Below are positions 35,137-44,080 of a stretch of 64,000 bases of DNA, one piece after another. Location: contig NZ_CP042288.1 of the NCBI RefSeq assembly GCF_022559625.1, positions 1,627,409 through 1,691,408 of the forward strand, in the 5' to 3' direction. A program made the translations under genes and the position numbers. The notes beneath the pieces were generated by a model, which was given only the letters and a program-made list of their open reading frames with translations, searched no databases and was not told where the DNA came from. Positions within the stretch are counted from its first letter, which is position 1. Each line of letters starts with the position of its first letter. Source of the DNA: Aquisalinus flavus (GTDB lineage: Bacteria > Pseudomonadota > Alphaproteobacteria > Caulobacterales > Parvularculaceae).

Positions 35137-35400
35137 ATGACCGACAAGACCGCCGATCTGGAAGCCCGCCTGGCCGCCCAGCGCCTCGTACTGGAATGGC
35201 TGCTCGAGCAAATCACCGCCGACAAGGCAACGGCAACGGCCCTGATCGATCATGTCGGCGAGCGCTTTCCGCCGCAGGACCATCAGGAGGACCCGGGCGC
35301 CGTGCCGACGAGTGCCTTTGGCGATATTGCCGCCACCGAAGCGGAACTTCGCTTGTTACTGGACCCGGTCCGCGCCCGCCACGGTTTGCTCGAAGACTGA
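35137..35400 (+). CDS. Small hypothetical protein
   Basis: 87 residues from the ATG at 35137 (GGAAAGG 7-8 bp upstream). It is hydrophilic and probably all-helical: TADLEARLAAQRLVLEWLLEQITADKATATALIDHV. No signal peptide or TM segment. No family recognised. It is between the glutaminyl cyclase and the KAS III-like gene on the same strand. Confidence 0.6.
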   Translation: MTDKTADLEARLAAQRLVLEWLLEQITADKATATALIDHVGERFPPQDHQEDPGAVPTSAFGDIAATEAELRLLLDPVRARHGLLED

Positions 35401-35512
35401 AGAACCCGCTGAGGCTTGGCCTTGCCCCGGCGCTACCCAGCGCGCAAGATACGGCCAACCAGAATCAAGAGCACCCCGCCAGGGCTGCCCGACCAGCGCA
35501 AGGCATGTATCC

Positions 35513-36634
35513 ATGAGCAAATCTCCCCTCGCCCGCATCGCCGGTACCGGCCTGTTCACTCCCGCCCAGTCGATCTCCAATGAAGAACTGGTCGAGGCCT
35601 ATAATGCCTGGGTCGACAAATGGAACGCCGAACACCCAGCCGATGACCCGAAGCAGCATTCTTCAGCGGAATTCATCGAGAAGGCGTCCGGTATCAAGGC
35701 CCGCTTCGTGCTCGACAAAGACGGCATTCTCGACACCGACCGCATGCGCCCCAGCCTGCCGCAGCGCTCCAATGACGAGCTATCGATCATGGCCGAGATG
35801 GGGGTGACCGCCGCGCGAGAAGCAATGAAGGCTGCAGACCTTCAGCCTGCCGATATCGACGCCGTCATATGCGCCGCCTCGAATATGCAGCGCGCCTATC
35901 CGGCCATGGCCGTGGAGATCCAGAACGCCCTTGGCATCGATGGCTATGGCTTCGACATGAATGTCGCCTGCGCCTCTGCCGCTTTCGGCATCCAGAATGC
36001 CGTCGGGCTGATCGCCACCGGCGCGCGCCGCGTGCTGATGGTCAATCCTGAAATCTGTTCCGCCCACCTGAATTTCCGCGATCGCGATGCCCATTTCATC
36101 TTCGGCGATGTCGCCACCGCGGTGATCGTCGAGCGCGCCGAGGGCACGCCGGGCCCGGACAGCTGGGACATTATCGACACCCGCCTGAAAACCGTCTTCT
36201 CCAACAATATCCGCAACAATTTCGGCTTCCTGAACCATACCTCGGACGAGCTCGACATCTCCGCGCCGGATACGGACAAACTGTTCAGGCAGGAGGGCCG
36301 CAAGGTGTTCAAGGATGTCGTGCCGATGGTCGCCGAACTGATCTCGGGTCACCTCGCCGACAATGAGATCGACCCGGCGACGCTTAAACGCATGTGGCTG
36401 CACCAGGCGAATTTGTCGATGAACCAATTCATCGCCCGCAAGGTGCTTGGCCGCGATGCCAGCGAGGAAGAAGCCCCGGTCGTGCTCGACACCTATGCCA
36501 ATACCTCGTCAGCGGGGTCGATGATCGCCTTCCATCGCCACCGCGACGGCTTCTTTGCCGGCGAGATCGGTGTCATCTCGGGCTTCGGGGCCGGCTATTC
36601 CGCCGGCTCGGTCATCGTCCGCCGCGCAGCGTAA
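35513..36634 (+). CDS. Beta-ketoacyl-ACP synthase III-like enzyme
   Basis: 373 residues from the ATG at 35513. The KAS III triad is visible: Cys in NVACASAAFGIQ, His in MWLHQANLSMN, and Asn in DTYANTSSAGS. The protein is about 50 residues longer than E. coli FabH, with an extra segment near residue 25-60 (WVDKWNAEHPADDPKQHSS). Typical FabH starts fatty-acid synthesis from acetyl-CoA and malonyl-ACP; this longer type may use another starter. No fatty-acid operon surrounds it. Cytosolic. Confidence 0.86.
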   Translation: MSKSPLARIAGTGLFTPAQSISNEELVEAYNAWVDKWNAEHPADDPKQHSSAEFIEKASGIKARFVLDKDGILDTDRMRPSLPQRSNDELSIMAEMGVTAAREAMKAADLQPADIDAVICAASNMQRAYPAMAVEIQNALGIDGYGFDMNVACASAAFGIQNAVGLIATGARRVLMVNPEICSAHLNFRDRDAHFIFGDVATAVIVERAEGTPGPDSWDIIDTRLKTVFSNNIRNNFGFLNHTSDELDISAPDTDKLFRQEGRKVFKDVVPMVAELISGHLADNEIDPATLKRMWLHQANLSMNQFIARKVLGRDASEEEAPVVLDTYANTSSAGSMIAFHRHRDGFFAGEIGVISGFGAGYSAGSVIVRRAA

Positions 36635-36649
36635 AGGCCGCCAGAGGGC

Positions 36650-38005
36650 TTATTCCGCCTTGGCAACGAGCGGCTCCTGCTGGGTGATGCAGTGAATGCC
36701 GCCGCCTGACCAGTTGATCGCCAGGGGATTGATCTGGACGATCTCCCTGTCTGGAAACTGCGCGGCAAGGATGCGGCGCATTTCCTCGTCGGTCTCCCTG
36801 ATGTGCTCGGGCAGCCCCTCGCGCCAATAAGCGGCAACGAGGACAACTCCATTGGTCACGAGAAAGTTCTGATAGCTTGCCGCCGGAACAAAGTGAATCT
36901 CGTCGCCGGGCTCGAAGTCACGATAGACGCTGCGCGGGTCCCAGCCGCCCTCGCCGGGCATGAAGTCTTCTTCAGTGAGCGTCCGGGTGTCCATCAGGGC
37001 CGTGATGTCCGGCATCGGTACCGGGATGACGGTGAACGGCTCGCCATCGGCATTCCGGGCACGGCGCATTTCCTCGATATTCTCCGTCAGGATTTCGTGG
37101 TCCAGTCGCAGCAGAGCATTGGCGTCGCGCTCGCGTTCAGGCACCTGCGCAACCAGCACCGTGTCGTCACTGACGAAACGGACATACTCGTCGACATGGC
37201 CATTGGCGCCCCAGCCAAAGAAATTCGCGACCTTCGGCCCTGCAAATACGCGATCCGAGATCGGTGCGCGTGAAAGCCAGATAACTTTCTTCTTCCCGTA
37301 CAGGCGCAAATACTCGGCTTCGACCTCCTCGAGGCTCTTGCCGGGATTCCGGAGGCGGGCCGCATCCTCATAAGCAACGATAACATCGCTTGTCACATCG
37401 AGCCCGCCGCCTTCGGCAACAAGGTCGGAGGTCACGGCATCCCAGCCATACATCGCGGCCAGTCCGCGATCGATCTCTTCGTTCCGCATGCCGCCATTAT
37501 CGGCATAGGGCCAGGGGAAGCCGTAATACGCCCAGCGGAATTCGGCGATCTTCTTCTCCGCGCCGTCGGTGAGGAAAAGCGGACCGAAATCGCGGTACCA
37601 GTAATCGGTCCAAGGCTGGACGATGAGCGTGACCCTGTCGAGATCGATCCCGCCCGCCGCGAGTTTATCGCGGGCATCTGCAGCACTCTCTTCGGACGCC
37701 GCGACCAGCTTCACCTGCACATGTACTGTCAGGGCACTGATGATCTCGGTCCATAGCGGGACGAGGTTCTCCGGATGCGGATCGCCGCGTGAGCCCCAGC
37801 TCATCCAGACAGCTTCATGAGGCTCCCACTCGGGCGGAAAGATGAAGGTCTCCGCCTCGATTGCGCTACGATCTTCCGCCTGAGCGGAGTCGGTGGTGGC
37901 GACGAGGGAGACTGCGAAGAAGAGCACCATGGCGGTAAAAGCGATCGCCGCCTGCCTCTTTCCGTCAACAGCGCTGTCACGTCTCGGCACCGGGCAAATC
38001 CTCAT
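36650..38005 (-). CDS. Secreted agmatine deiminase / peptidylarginine deiminase-type protein
   Basis: 451 residues. The N-terminal stretch contains a hydrophobic segment (IAFTAMVLFFAVSLVATTDSAQA) suited to Sec export, unusual for cytosolic agmatine deiminases. The guanidine-modifying fold is well supported: WMSWGSRGDPHPEN, WYRDFGPLFLTD, EGGGLDVTSD, GHVDEYVRFV and the catalytic GGGIHCITQQEP. It should hydrolyse agmatine or a peptidyl-arginine-like guanidine to a ureido product. Its extracytoplasmic location hints at a peptidylarginine role. Start could be the ATG at residue 26. Confidence 0.85.
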   Translation of the reverse strand: MRICPVPRRDSAVDGKRQAAIAFTAMVLFFAVSLVATTDSAQAEDRSAIEAETFIFPPEWEPHEAVWMSWGSRGDPHPENLVPLWTEIISALTVHVQVKLVAASEESAADARDKLAAGGIDLDRVTLIVQPWTDYWYRDFGPLFLTDGAEKKIAEFRWAYYGFPWPYADNGGMRNEEIDRGLAAMYGWDAVTSDLVAEGGGLDVTSDVIVAYEDAARLRNPGKSLEEVEAEYLRLYGKKKVIWLSRAPISDRVFAGPKVANFFGWGANGHVDEYVRFVSDDTVLVAQVPERERDANALLRLDHEILTENIEEMRRARNADGEPFTVIPVPMPDITALMDTRTLTEEDFMPGEGGWDPRSVYRDFEPGDEIHFVPAASYQNFLVTNGVVLVAAYWREGLPEHIRETDEEMRRILAAQFPDREIVQINPLAINWSGGGIHCITQQEPLVAKAE

Positions 38006-38264
38006 GATGTTGTTTGAAAGGTCGGACAGAAGTTAAGCGAAGCCTGTTGGAATTGCAAATCTTGCCAAGGGCACCCGTTTTGAAAGACCAGCAGAGCTAT
38101 ATAGCATTGTCGGGAAGTCAGAAAGCCAGCGCTTGCCTGATTGCGGTATTTCTTCTTGAACAATGGATGAAGAGTTTCAGCTGTCCTGGCTGGATTGGCC
38201 TTTGTCGCTGCTTGCAGCCTCGCTCAGCTGCCGTTAGGATATTCGGACAATCAGGAGAGAGACC

Positions 38265-38705
38265 ATGAAGACAATCATCACCACAAGCCTTGCCATTTTT
38301 TCCCTTGCGGCTCTGACTGCCTGCGGCGGTGGAAATGATGGCGAGGCCTCGGATATCAACATCACTGCCGAGCAGGCTGACGGCCCGAAAGACTATGTCG
38401 CCGTGTATGAAAAGCAGCTGATCACCATCGCTGACGCGGTTGAGGCCGTTACTGACGAGCAGAGCGCGCAGGTTGCAGCGCAGGTCATCCGTGATGCGTC
38501 GGCGGAGCTCGAGATCATCGCCAAAAAGGCCGAGACGATGTCGCAGATCGAACAGGCCCGCTTCGCCATGAGCTTCACAACGGAGCTTGCCGACACCCAG
38601 ATGCGCCTGATGGGCGCCATGCAGAGACTTTACCAGACCGATCCTGAGACGATGCAGCTGATCTCGGATGCGATGGAAGACCTGCCCTCTCCCGTCGAGC
38701 AATAG
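38265..38705 (+). CDS. Hypothetical lipoprotein
   Basis: 146 residues. The lipobox LTAC (Cys20) follows a typical signal peptide; the mature part is acidic and predicted helical (DYVAVYEKQLITIADAVEAVTDEQSAQVAAQVIRDASAELEIIAKKAETM). AGGAGAG precedes the ATG. The 259 bp upstream hold no gene I can support. Family not recognised. Confidence 0.72.
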   Translation: MKTIITTSLAIFSLAALTACGGGNDGEASDINITAEQADGPKDYVAVYEKQLITIADAVEAVTDEQSAQVAAQVIRDASAELEIIAKKAETMSQIEQARFAMSFTTELADTQMRLMGAMQRLYQTDPETMQLISDAMEDLPSPVEQ

Positions 38706-38840
38706 GCTCATCCATCGACGTGGCGCCATCTGGCGTGGAAAAATTCCCGCGCCAGCCCGTTTCGATTGACAGACTGGTTATTGATTTCCGGCCGGTGACA
38801 TGCGAGGCGCTTCTTCCTCAATGCTCACCGGACGCAGGAC

Positions 38841-39458
38841 ATGGCAAAACTCGATCAAAAAAAGGGACAGGCTCCGCGTGCCTGGCAGCGTATGCTGTCC
38901 GGGCGGCGTCTCGATATTCTCGACCCCTCGCCCGTCGATGTCGAGATCGAGGATATCGCCCACGGCTTGGCCCGCGTCGCCCGCTGGAATGGTCAGACCG
39001 TTGGCGGCCTCGCCTTCAACGTCGCGCATCACTCGGTTATCGTCGAGGCGCTGTGCCAGGAATTGAAACCCGGCTGGCCGGTGAAATGGCGCCTGGCCGC
39101 GTTGCTGCATGACGCGCCGGAATATGTCATCGGCGACATGATCTCGCCGTTCAAGGCGGCGCTTGGCGAAGGCTACAAACGTGTCGAGCGCGGTCTCGAA
39201 CAGGCGATCCACCTGCGGTTCGGCCTGCCTGCCGAACTGCCCCAAGCGATCGAGAACACGATCAAGCGCGCCGACCGCATCTGCGCCTATCACGAGGCGA
39301 CCCAGATCGCAGGTTTCTCCCACGAGGAGGCACGCAAGTTTTTCGGCGCACCGCGCGACGCGGCACCCCTGACGATCAAGGCGCTCGACCCTGAGGCCTC
39401 CCAGACATTGTTTCTGCAACGCTTCGAGGCACTATTGCGTGAACATCGCGGCAATTAG
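38841..39458 (+). CDS. HD-domain phosphohydrolase (YfbR-like)
   Basis: 205 residues. The HD metal set is visible: ARVARWNGQT...FNVAHHSVIVEAL with the first His, LLHDAPEYVIGD with the HD pair, and KRADRICAYHEA with the last Asp. This order resembles the YfbR 5'-nucleotidase group that removes phosphate from deoxynucleoside monophosphates; substrate not certain. It is cytosolic. The tyrosine phosphatase gene begins 57 bp downstream on the same strand. Confidence 0.85.
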   Translation: MAKLDQKKGQAPRAWQRMLSGRRLDILDPSPVDVEIEDIAHGLARVARWNGQTVGGLAFNVAHHSVIVEALCQELKPGWPVKWRLAALLHDAPEYVIGDMISPFKAALGEGYKRVERGLEQAIHLRFGLPAELPQAIENTIKRADRICAYHEATQIAGFSHEEARKFFGAPRDAAPLTIKALDPEASQTLFLQRFEALLREHRGN

Positions 39459-39515
39459 TCGTTTTCTCGGTGCCGGGTACTAGTGGTTTGCGGCAACTTG
39501 CCCCACATTTGCAGC

Positions 39516-40040
39516 ATGATCATCATAAGCCCTTATGACCGCGTTGAAGCAGCCTTGAAGAAATTCGCGCCTGACCGCGTCATCACCATCATGGACGGCG
39601 CCGGATCAACGAGTTTTGCCGGGATCCCGCCGGAACGCCATCTGAAGATCGGCTACACGATGGCCGAGGCCGCGCGCACGCAAACCTGCGCGCCCCATTG
39701 CGACACCGTCCGTATCCGGCAGATGATCGACTTTGCCGCGGGCAATGACTGGACAAGGCCGCTGCTCGTCCATTGCCGGCTCGGCCTGTCGCGCTCGCCA
39801 GCGGCCGCCCTGATCATCCAGTGCGCCCTGTCGCCCAATACCCCGGAACGGCGCTTCGCCGAAGACTTGCGCACCCTGTCCCATGATGTCGAGCCGAGCT
39901 TCATGATGCTGGCACAGGCCGATGATCTGTTGCAGCGCGATGGCCGGATGCTCGATGCGCTCGACAGCATGGGCGAGGGCAGCGGCGCATCCGTCGGCGA
40001 CGTGCTCCGCATTCCCTATCTCCCCGAAAAGGCTGCTTGA
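39516..40040 (+). CDS. Protein tyrosine phosphatase-like protein
   Basis: 174 residues. The P-loop HCRLGLSRS fits HCx5R(S/T) exactly, with its Cys and Arg. A general acid could come from the loop before it (MAEAARTQTCAPHCD). The length and the start (MIIISPYDRVEAALKKFAPDRVITIM) are those of the small alphaproteobacterial PTP/DSP-like group. It is 31 bp upstream of nadQ, so it may be co-transcribed with that regulator. Substrate unknown. Confidence 0.82.
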   Translation: MIIISPYDRVEAALKKFAPDRVITIMDGAGSTSFAGIPPERHLKIGYTMAEAARTQTCAPHCDTVRIRQMIDFAAGNDWTRPLLVHCRLGLSRSPAAALIIQCALSPNTPERRFAEDLRTLSHDVEPSFMMLAQADDLLQRDGRMLDALDSMGEGSGASVGDVLRIPYLPEKAA

Positions 40041-40071
40041 TCGTCCGCCACAAAGACGGCAGAAGCGCCCG

Positions 40072-41088
40072 ATGAGCAACAGGACCGGCGATAACAGCGG
40101 CGTCATCATTGGCCTCAACGCGGTCGTCGCCGCCATTATGGGCGACCGCCCCCTCGTTCTCAGCCTGCGCAGCGAAGCTGCACGGCCTTTGCTGGCCCTG
40201 CCCTATGGCGCCTTTTCACCGGAACTGCATCGCACGTTCGAACTGGGCTTGCGCGAGTTCGTCTCGCAACAAACCGGTATGCAGCTGGGCTATGTCGAAC
40301 AGCTGTATACATTCGGGGACAAGGGCCGCGAAGCACCAAGCGCCGCGTTCGAAGGCGGGCGCGCCAGCGACAGGATCATCTCCGTCGGCTATCTCGCCCT
40401 CGCCCCGCGGGCCGCACCGGTCGAGATGGCCAATACCGCGTGGACGAACTGGTATGACTTCTTTCCATGGGAGGACTGGCGCAATGGCGAGCCCACCATC
40501 CTTGTACAGAGCATCCTGCCGGGCTTTTCAAGGTGGATTGCCGAGGCCGATGACAAGACCGGTGACAAGGCCCGCCAGGCTCGCCGCCGCGCCCGTGTGC
40601 GCCTCGCCTTTGGCTATGAGGATGCCGGCTGGGAGGAAGAGCGGGTGCTCGATCGCTATGAACTGATGTATGAGGCCGGCCTCGTCTCCGAAGCATGGCG
40701 CGACGAAGGCCGCGACAGGCCTTGCGAAACCGGTACGGCGATGATCTCCGACCACCGGCGCATCCTCGCCACGGCGATCGGTCGTCTGCGCGGCAAGCTG
40801 CGATATCGCCCGGTCATCTTCGAGATGATGGACGACACCTTCACTCTTCTCGACCTGCAGCGAGGCGTAGAATCGATCATCGGCTTTGCCCTGCACAAGC
40901 AGAATTTCCGCCGCGGTGTCGAGAATGCGCGTCTCGTGAAGAAGACCGGCTCGACCAGCGCCGAGACCGGCGGCCGGCCAGCAGCGCTCTACCGCGTCAA
41001 TCGCGATCCGCAGACGGCAAACCATGACCGAACGATCCAGGGCCTGACCCTGCCGCGCCTGCGCCAGTCGCCGTCTTTTCCCCTCTGA
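40072..41088 (+). CDS. nadQ: NAD biosynthesis regulator NadQ (Nudix-like plus winged helix)
   Basis: 338 residues. The N-terminal half is a Nudix-like ligand domain without a full Nudix box: GLNAVVAAIMGDRPLVLSLR, LELGLREFV-type segment, YVEQLYTFGDKGR, ISVGYLALAPR. The C-terminal part reads as the winged-helix domain seen in NrtR/NadQ proteins: FTLLDLQRGVESIIG...KQNFRRGVENARLV, GGRPAALYRVN. COG4111 NadQ proteins repress nadABC in alphaproteobacteria, and nadABC lie 1.9 kb downstream with a palindrome before nadA. The name rests on architecture and context. Confidence 0.82.
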   Translation: MSNRTGDNSGVIIGLNAVVAAIMGDRPLVLSLRSEAARPLLALPYGAFSPELHRTFELGLREFVSQQTGMQLGYVEQLYTFGDKGREAPSAAFEGGRASDRIISVGYLALAPRAAPVEMANTAWTNWYDFFPWEDWRNGEPTILVQSILPGFSRWIAEADDKTGDKARQARRRARVRLAFGYEDAGWEEERVLDRYELMYEAGLVSEAWRDEGRDRPCETGTAMISDHRRILATAIGRLRGKLRYRPVIFEMMDDTFTLLDLQRGVESIIGFALHKQNFRRGVENARLVKKTGSTSAETGGRPAALYRVNRDPQTANHDRTIQGLTLPRLRQSPSFPL

Positions 41089-41179
41089 CCCCAGCCAGCC
41101 GCGACTTGTCGAAACCTCTCAACCCAGGATAGGCTTTGGGCGACGTATCTGATCAAGAAGCGCTTTGAGGGAGGACCGA

Positions 41180-42787
41180 ATGATCAACCGCGCCATGGTG
41201 CTGGGGGCCTTGTGGGCTACCATTCTCGGGGTAACCATTCTGCCGGTTCGGGCCGAGCCGCTGGAAATCCGTTCGACAAATTTCATTTTTGTCGGCGATG
41301 TGCGCGAGGATGACGCCCTCAAACTGGTCAAGGATCTGGAGATTTATCGCGCCACGGTTCTTGCCCTTGCCGGTCTCAACAGCAGAACCGAAGTCAGGCC
41401 GGTACGGATTTACGGCGTTGGCAGCGGCAAGGAGATAAGCAAGTTTACCAACATGTCGAACATCGGCGGTGTTTACACCCTGCGCGATGATTATCCAGTC
41501 TTCGTGATGGTCAGCGATGGCGGTTTCGACGACGAGGATTTCTCCCGCCATGTCGCGCTGCATGAATATGCCCATCACATCATCGGTTCCTATACGGAGG
41601 AGTATTTTCCGCACTGGTTCAATGAGGGCTTCGCCGAATACATTGCGGCTTTCAAGGTGGAAGGCGATCTCGTCTCCATTGGCATGCCGACCAGCCGTTT
41701 CGGTAACATTCTCCAGAACAAGAACTGGATGGATATCGACACGGTTCTCAATGCCATTACAAGGTATCCTGATTTTGGCGGGGCGAACCGTGTCCGCTTC
41801 ATGCGGGGGAACATGTTCTATGGGATAAGCTGGATCGCAGTTCATTACATTCAGAACACGCCGGAATTGAGCAGTCGCTTGGGCGATTACATTGGGCTGA
41901 TCAATCAGGGCGTCGAACCGACAGAAGCCTTCGAGAAAGGTTTTGGCATTACCCAGGATGAGTTCGCAGACCTGTTACGTGACTATTGGCGCGCGAACCG
42001 GTTCGCTTCCGTACAATTCCGATATACGGAGGAAATCTTCAAGGACACGATTGAGGTTCGCAGGCTGGACCGGCAAGATTTTGACCTCATCATGCTGGGC
42101 GGAAAACGAATCTTCTATCCGCATGGAGATGACGGGAAAAAGGCACGCCGAACAATCGCCCGTAATCTCGATGACCTGGAGGAACGACACGGTCCTGCGC
42201 CGGTAATCGCGCGGGCTCGCATGGCGCTGGCTCTTTCTGCCAAAGACCATGGAGATGCAGTTGCCAGGGGCGAAGCGGCAATCGCAGCCTTTCCGGGCAG
42301 TCCGGATGCACATCTCACTGCCGGCGATGCCTATTACCATCGCTATGCCGATACGGAAGATCCGGACCCTGTCGATCTTGAAAAGGCCCGCTATCACCTC
42401 GGCGAGGTCGTGAAGGCAGACCCCACCAATCCGACCGCGACCGGACATTATATATCCACCTTCACGTTCGACCGCAGTCAGCCTGACGCCCTTGCCCTTG
42501 GCGCGGTCGATTTCCTCGCAAGCTATCGCCGTAATCCGGTGTTCTGGCAGACACATCTTGAGCTCGGCGAGGTGCTGCTGCTTGCTGGCGAACCCGAGCG
42601 CGCCTGCAGTCATATCGCCAAGGTCGCCCAGTGGGTCCGGCGCGATGCCGAACGGGCCGCAGAGGAAGCCGCGAACCGCGATGAGCCTGACGAGGAAGCC
42701 AAGGACACCTTTTCAAGCGAGACAAGCATTGATCGGTTGAACCGATTGCTGGAGACGCCCGGCTTTGAATGCCCGACAGAACCGTGA
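41180..42787 (+). CDS. Secreted gluzincin-type metallopeptidase with C-terminal TPR region
   Basis: 535 residues with a signal peptide (cleavage near VRAEP). The zinc motif is HEYAHH (HExxH) followed at the right distance by FNEGFAEYIA, which contributes the Glu ligand, as in gluzincins. The second half is helical with TPR-like repeats (RARMALALSAKDHGDAVARGEAAIAAFPGSPDAHLTAGDAYY). A GGGAGGA site lies 6 bp before the ATG at 41180. Its G+C is slightly lower than its neighbours'. It sits between nadQ and nadA without an obvious link to NAD. Confidence 0.8.
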   Translation: MINRAMVLGALWATILGVTILPVRAEPLEIRSTNFIFVGDVREDDALKLVKDLEIYRATVLALAGLNSRTEVRPVRIYGVGSGKEISKFTNMSNIGGVYTLRDDYPVFVMVSDGGFDDEDFSRHVALHEYAHHIIGSYTEEYFPHWFNEGFAEYIAAFKVEGDLVSIGMPTSRFGNILQNKNWMDIDTVLNAITRYPDFGGANRVRFMRGNMFYGISWIAVHYIQNTPELSSRLGDYIGLINQGVEPTEAFEKGFGITQDEFADLLRDYWRANRFASVQFRYTEEIFKDTIEVRRLDRQDFDLIMLGGKRIFYPHGDDGKKARRTIARNLDDLEERHGPAPVIARARMALALSAKDHGDAVARGEAAIAAFPGSPDAHLTAGDAYYHRYADTEDPDPVDLEKARYHLGEVVKADPTNPTATGHYISTFTFDRSQPDALALGAVDFLASYRRNPVFWQTHLELGEVLLLAGEPERACSHIAKVAQWVRRDAERAAEEAANRDEPDEEAKDTFSSETSIDRLNRLLETPGFECPTEP

Positions 42788-42836
42788 GTGCGCCACGACC
42801 TCACAAATACCTGTTTTCCCTTCAGTTTTTTGCTTC

Positions 42837-42864
42837 TTGACAATATCGGGCCGAAGCCTATTTT
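42837..42864 (+). promoter_or_regulatory. Sigma-70-type promoter of nadABC
   Basis: TTGACA (42837-42842), 16-bp spacer, TATTTT (42859-42864), giving a start of transcription near 42871. A second, weaker candidate is TTGAAG (42878-42883) with CATATA 17 bp on (42901-42906), which would place the palindrome at 42905 over its -10/+1 region. Confidence 0.5.
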
Positions 42865-42904
42865 CCGCATTCTGCCCTTGAAGGGCGCTTTTTTAGACCC
42901 CATA

Positions 42905-42923
42905 TATGCTCTAGTTGAGCATA
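42905..42923 (+). promoter_or_regulatory. Palindromic operator upstream of nadA (predicted NadQ site)
   Basis: TATGCTC-TAGTT-GAGCATA: perfect 7-bp arms with a 5-nt spacer, ending 16 bp before the nadA start codon and just before its GGAGG site. Location and symmetry suit a repressor of nadABC; nadQ is encoded nearby. Confidence 0.7.
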
Positions 42924-42939
42924 ATGATTGGAGGCTTCC

Positions 42940-44067
42940 ATGCCCGCGTTTGGAAATGAATTCGAGAACGAGCTGCCCTACACCGCCGAGGTCAAGGCAA
43001 AGACCGAGCATCTCTACCCGCTCGTCCAGCGCCAGATCCCGCGCATCGAGTGGGAAATGCATGCGCCTTACATCGCTGCGATCAATGATCTGAAAAAGCA
43101 GAAAGACGCGGTCATCCTCGCCCACAACTATATGACGCCGGAGATCTTTGCGTGTGTCGGTGATTTCCGCGGCGACAGCCTGGCGCTCGCGATGGAAGCG
43201 GCGAAGACCGAAGCCTCTGTCATCGTCCAGGCTGGCGTCCATTTCATGGCCGAGACCTCGAAGATCCTGTCGCCGGAAAAGACGGTGCTGATCCCGGACA
43301 TGAAGGCCGGCTGCTCCCTCGCCTCCTCGATCACCGGCGATGATGTGCGCCTGCTGAAACAGAAATACCCTGGCACGCCGGTCGTCACCTATGTCAACAC
43401 GACCGCCGATGTGAAGGCGGAGACCGACATCTGCTGCACGTCGTCGAACGCCGTGCAGATCGTCGAGCATATCTGCGCCGAATGGGATACCGACCGGGTC
43501 ATTCTCATTCCTGACCAGTATCTGGCCAAGAATGTCGCCGCGATGACTAAGATCAAGGTGATCACCTGGGCAGGATCCTGCGAAGTGCATGAGCGCTTCA
43601 CGCCGGAAGACATTCGCGAGATGCGTGCCGGCAATCCGGGCGTCATCGTGCTCGCCCACCCGGAATGCCCGCCGGAAGTCCTGGCCGAGGCGGACTTTGC
43701 CGGATCGACCAGCGGCATGAGCAATTACGTCAAGGAAAAGCAGCCGAACAATGTCGTGCTGATCACCGAATGTTCGATGTCGGACAATGTCGCGCTGGAA
43801 AACCCGAACGTTAATTTCGTGCGGCCCTGCAATCTTTGCCCGCACATGAAGCGCATCACCCTGCCGGGCATCCTTCGCGCCCTGCAAAGGATGGAGCACA
43901 AGGTCGAGGTCGATCCCGTCATTGCCGCCAGGGCACGCAAGGCGGTGCAGGCAATGATCGACGTGAAGCTGGAGAAGCAGTCGGAATATTCCCATATCGG
44001 CAAGCCCGAAGTCATCGCGCTGGAAGACCGCGAACTTGCCGGCCGCGCGCTGGAAATCAGCGCCTGA
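42940..44067 (+). CDS. nadA: Quinolinate synthase
   Basis: 375 residues. The three cysteines that hold the [4Fe-4S] cluster are recognisable in [27 protein letters not shown] region and [14 protein letters not shown], along with [11 protein letters not shown] near the start and HPECPPEV. It condenses iminoaspartate with dihydroxyacetone phosphate to quinolinate. GGAGG lies 6 bp before the ATG. First gene of nadA-nadB-nadC under the palindromic operator. Confidence 0.96.
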   Translation: MPAFGNEFENELPYTAEVKAKTEHLYPLVQRQIPRIEWEMHAPYIAAINDLKKQKDAVILAHNYMTPEIFACVGDFRGDSLALAMEAAKTEASVIVQAGVHFMAETSKILSPEKTVLIPDMKAGCSLASSITGDDVRLLKQKYPGTPVVTYVNTTADVKAETDICCTSSNAVQIVEHICAEWDTDRVILIPDQYLAKNVAAMTKIKVITWAGSCEVHERFTPEDIREMRAGNPGVIVLAHPECPPEVLAEADFAGSTSGMSNYVKEKQPNNVVLITECSMSDNVALENPNVNFVRPCNLCPHMKRITLPGILRALQRMEHKVEVDPVIAARARKAVQAMIDVKLEKQSEYSHIGKPEVIALEDRELAGRALEISA

Positions 44068-44080
44068 CGGGCGGCGGGGC

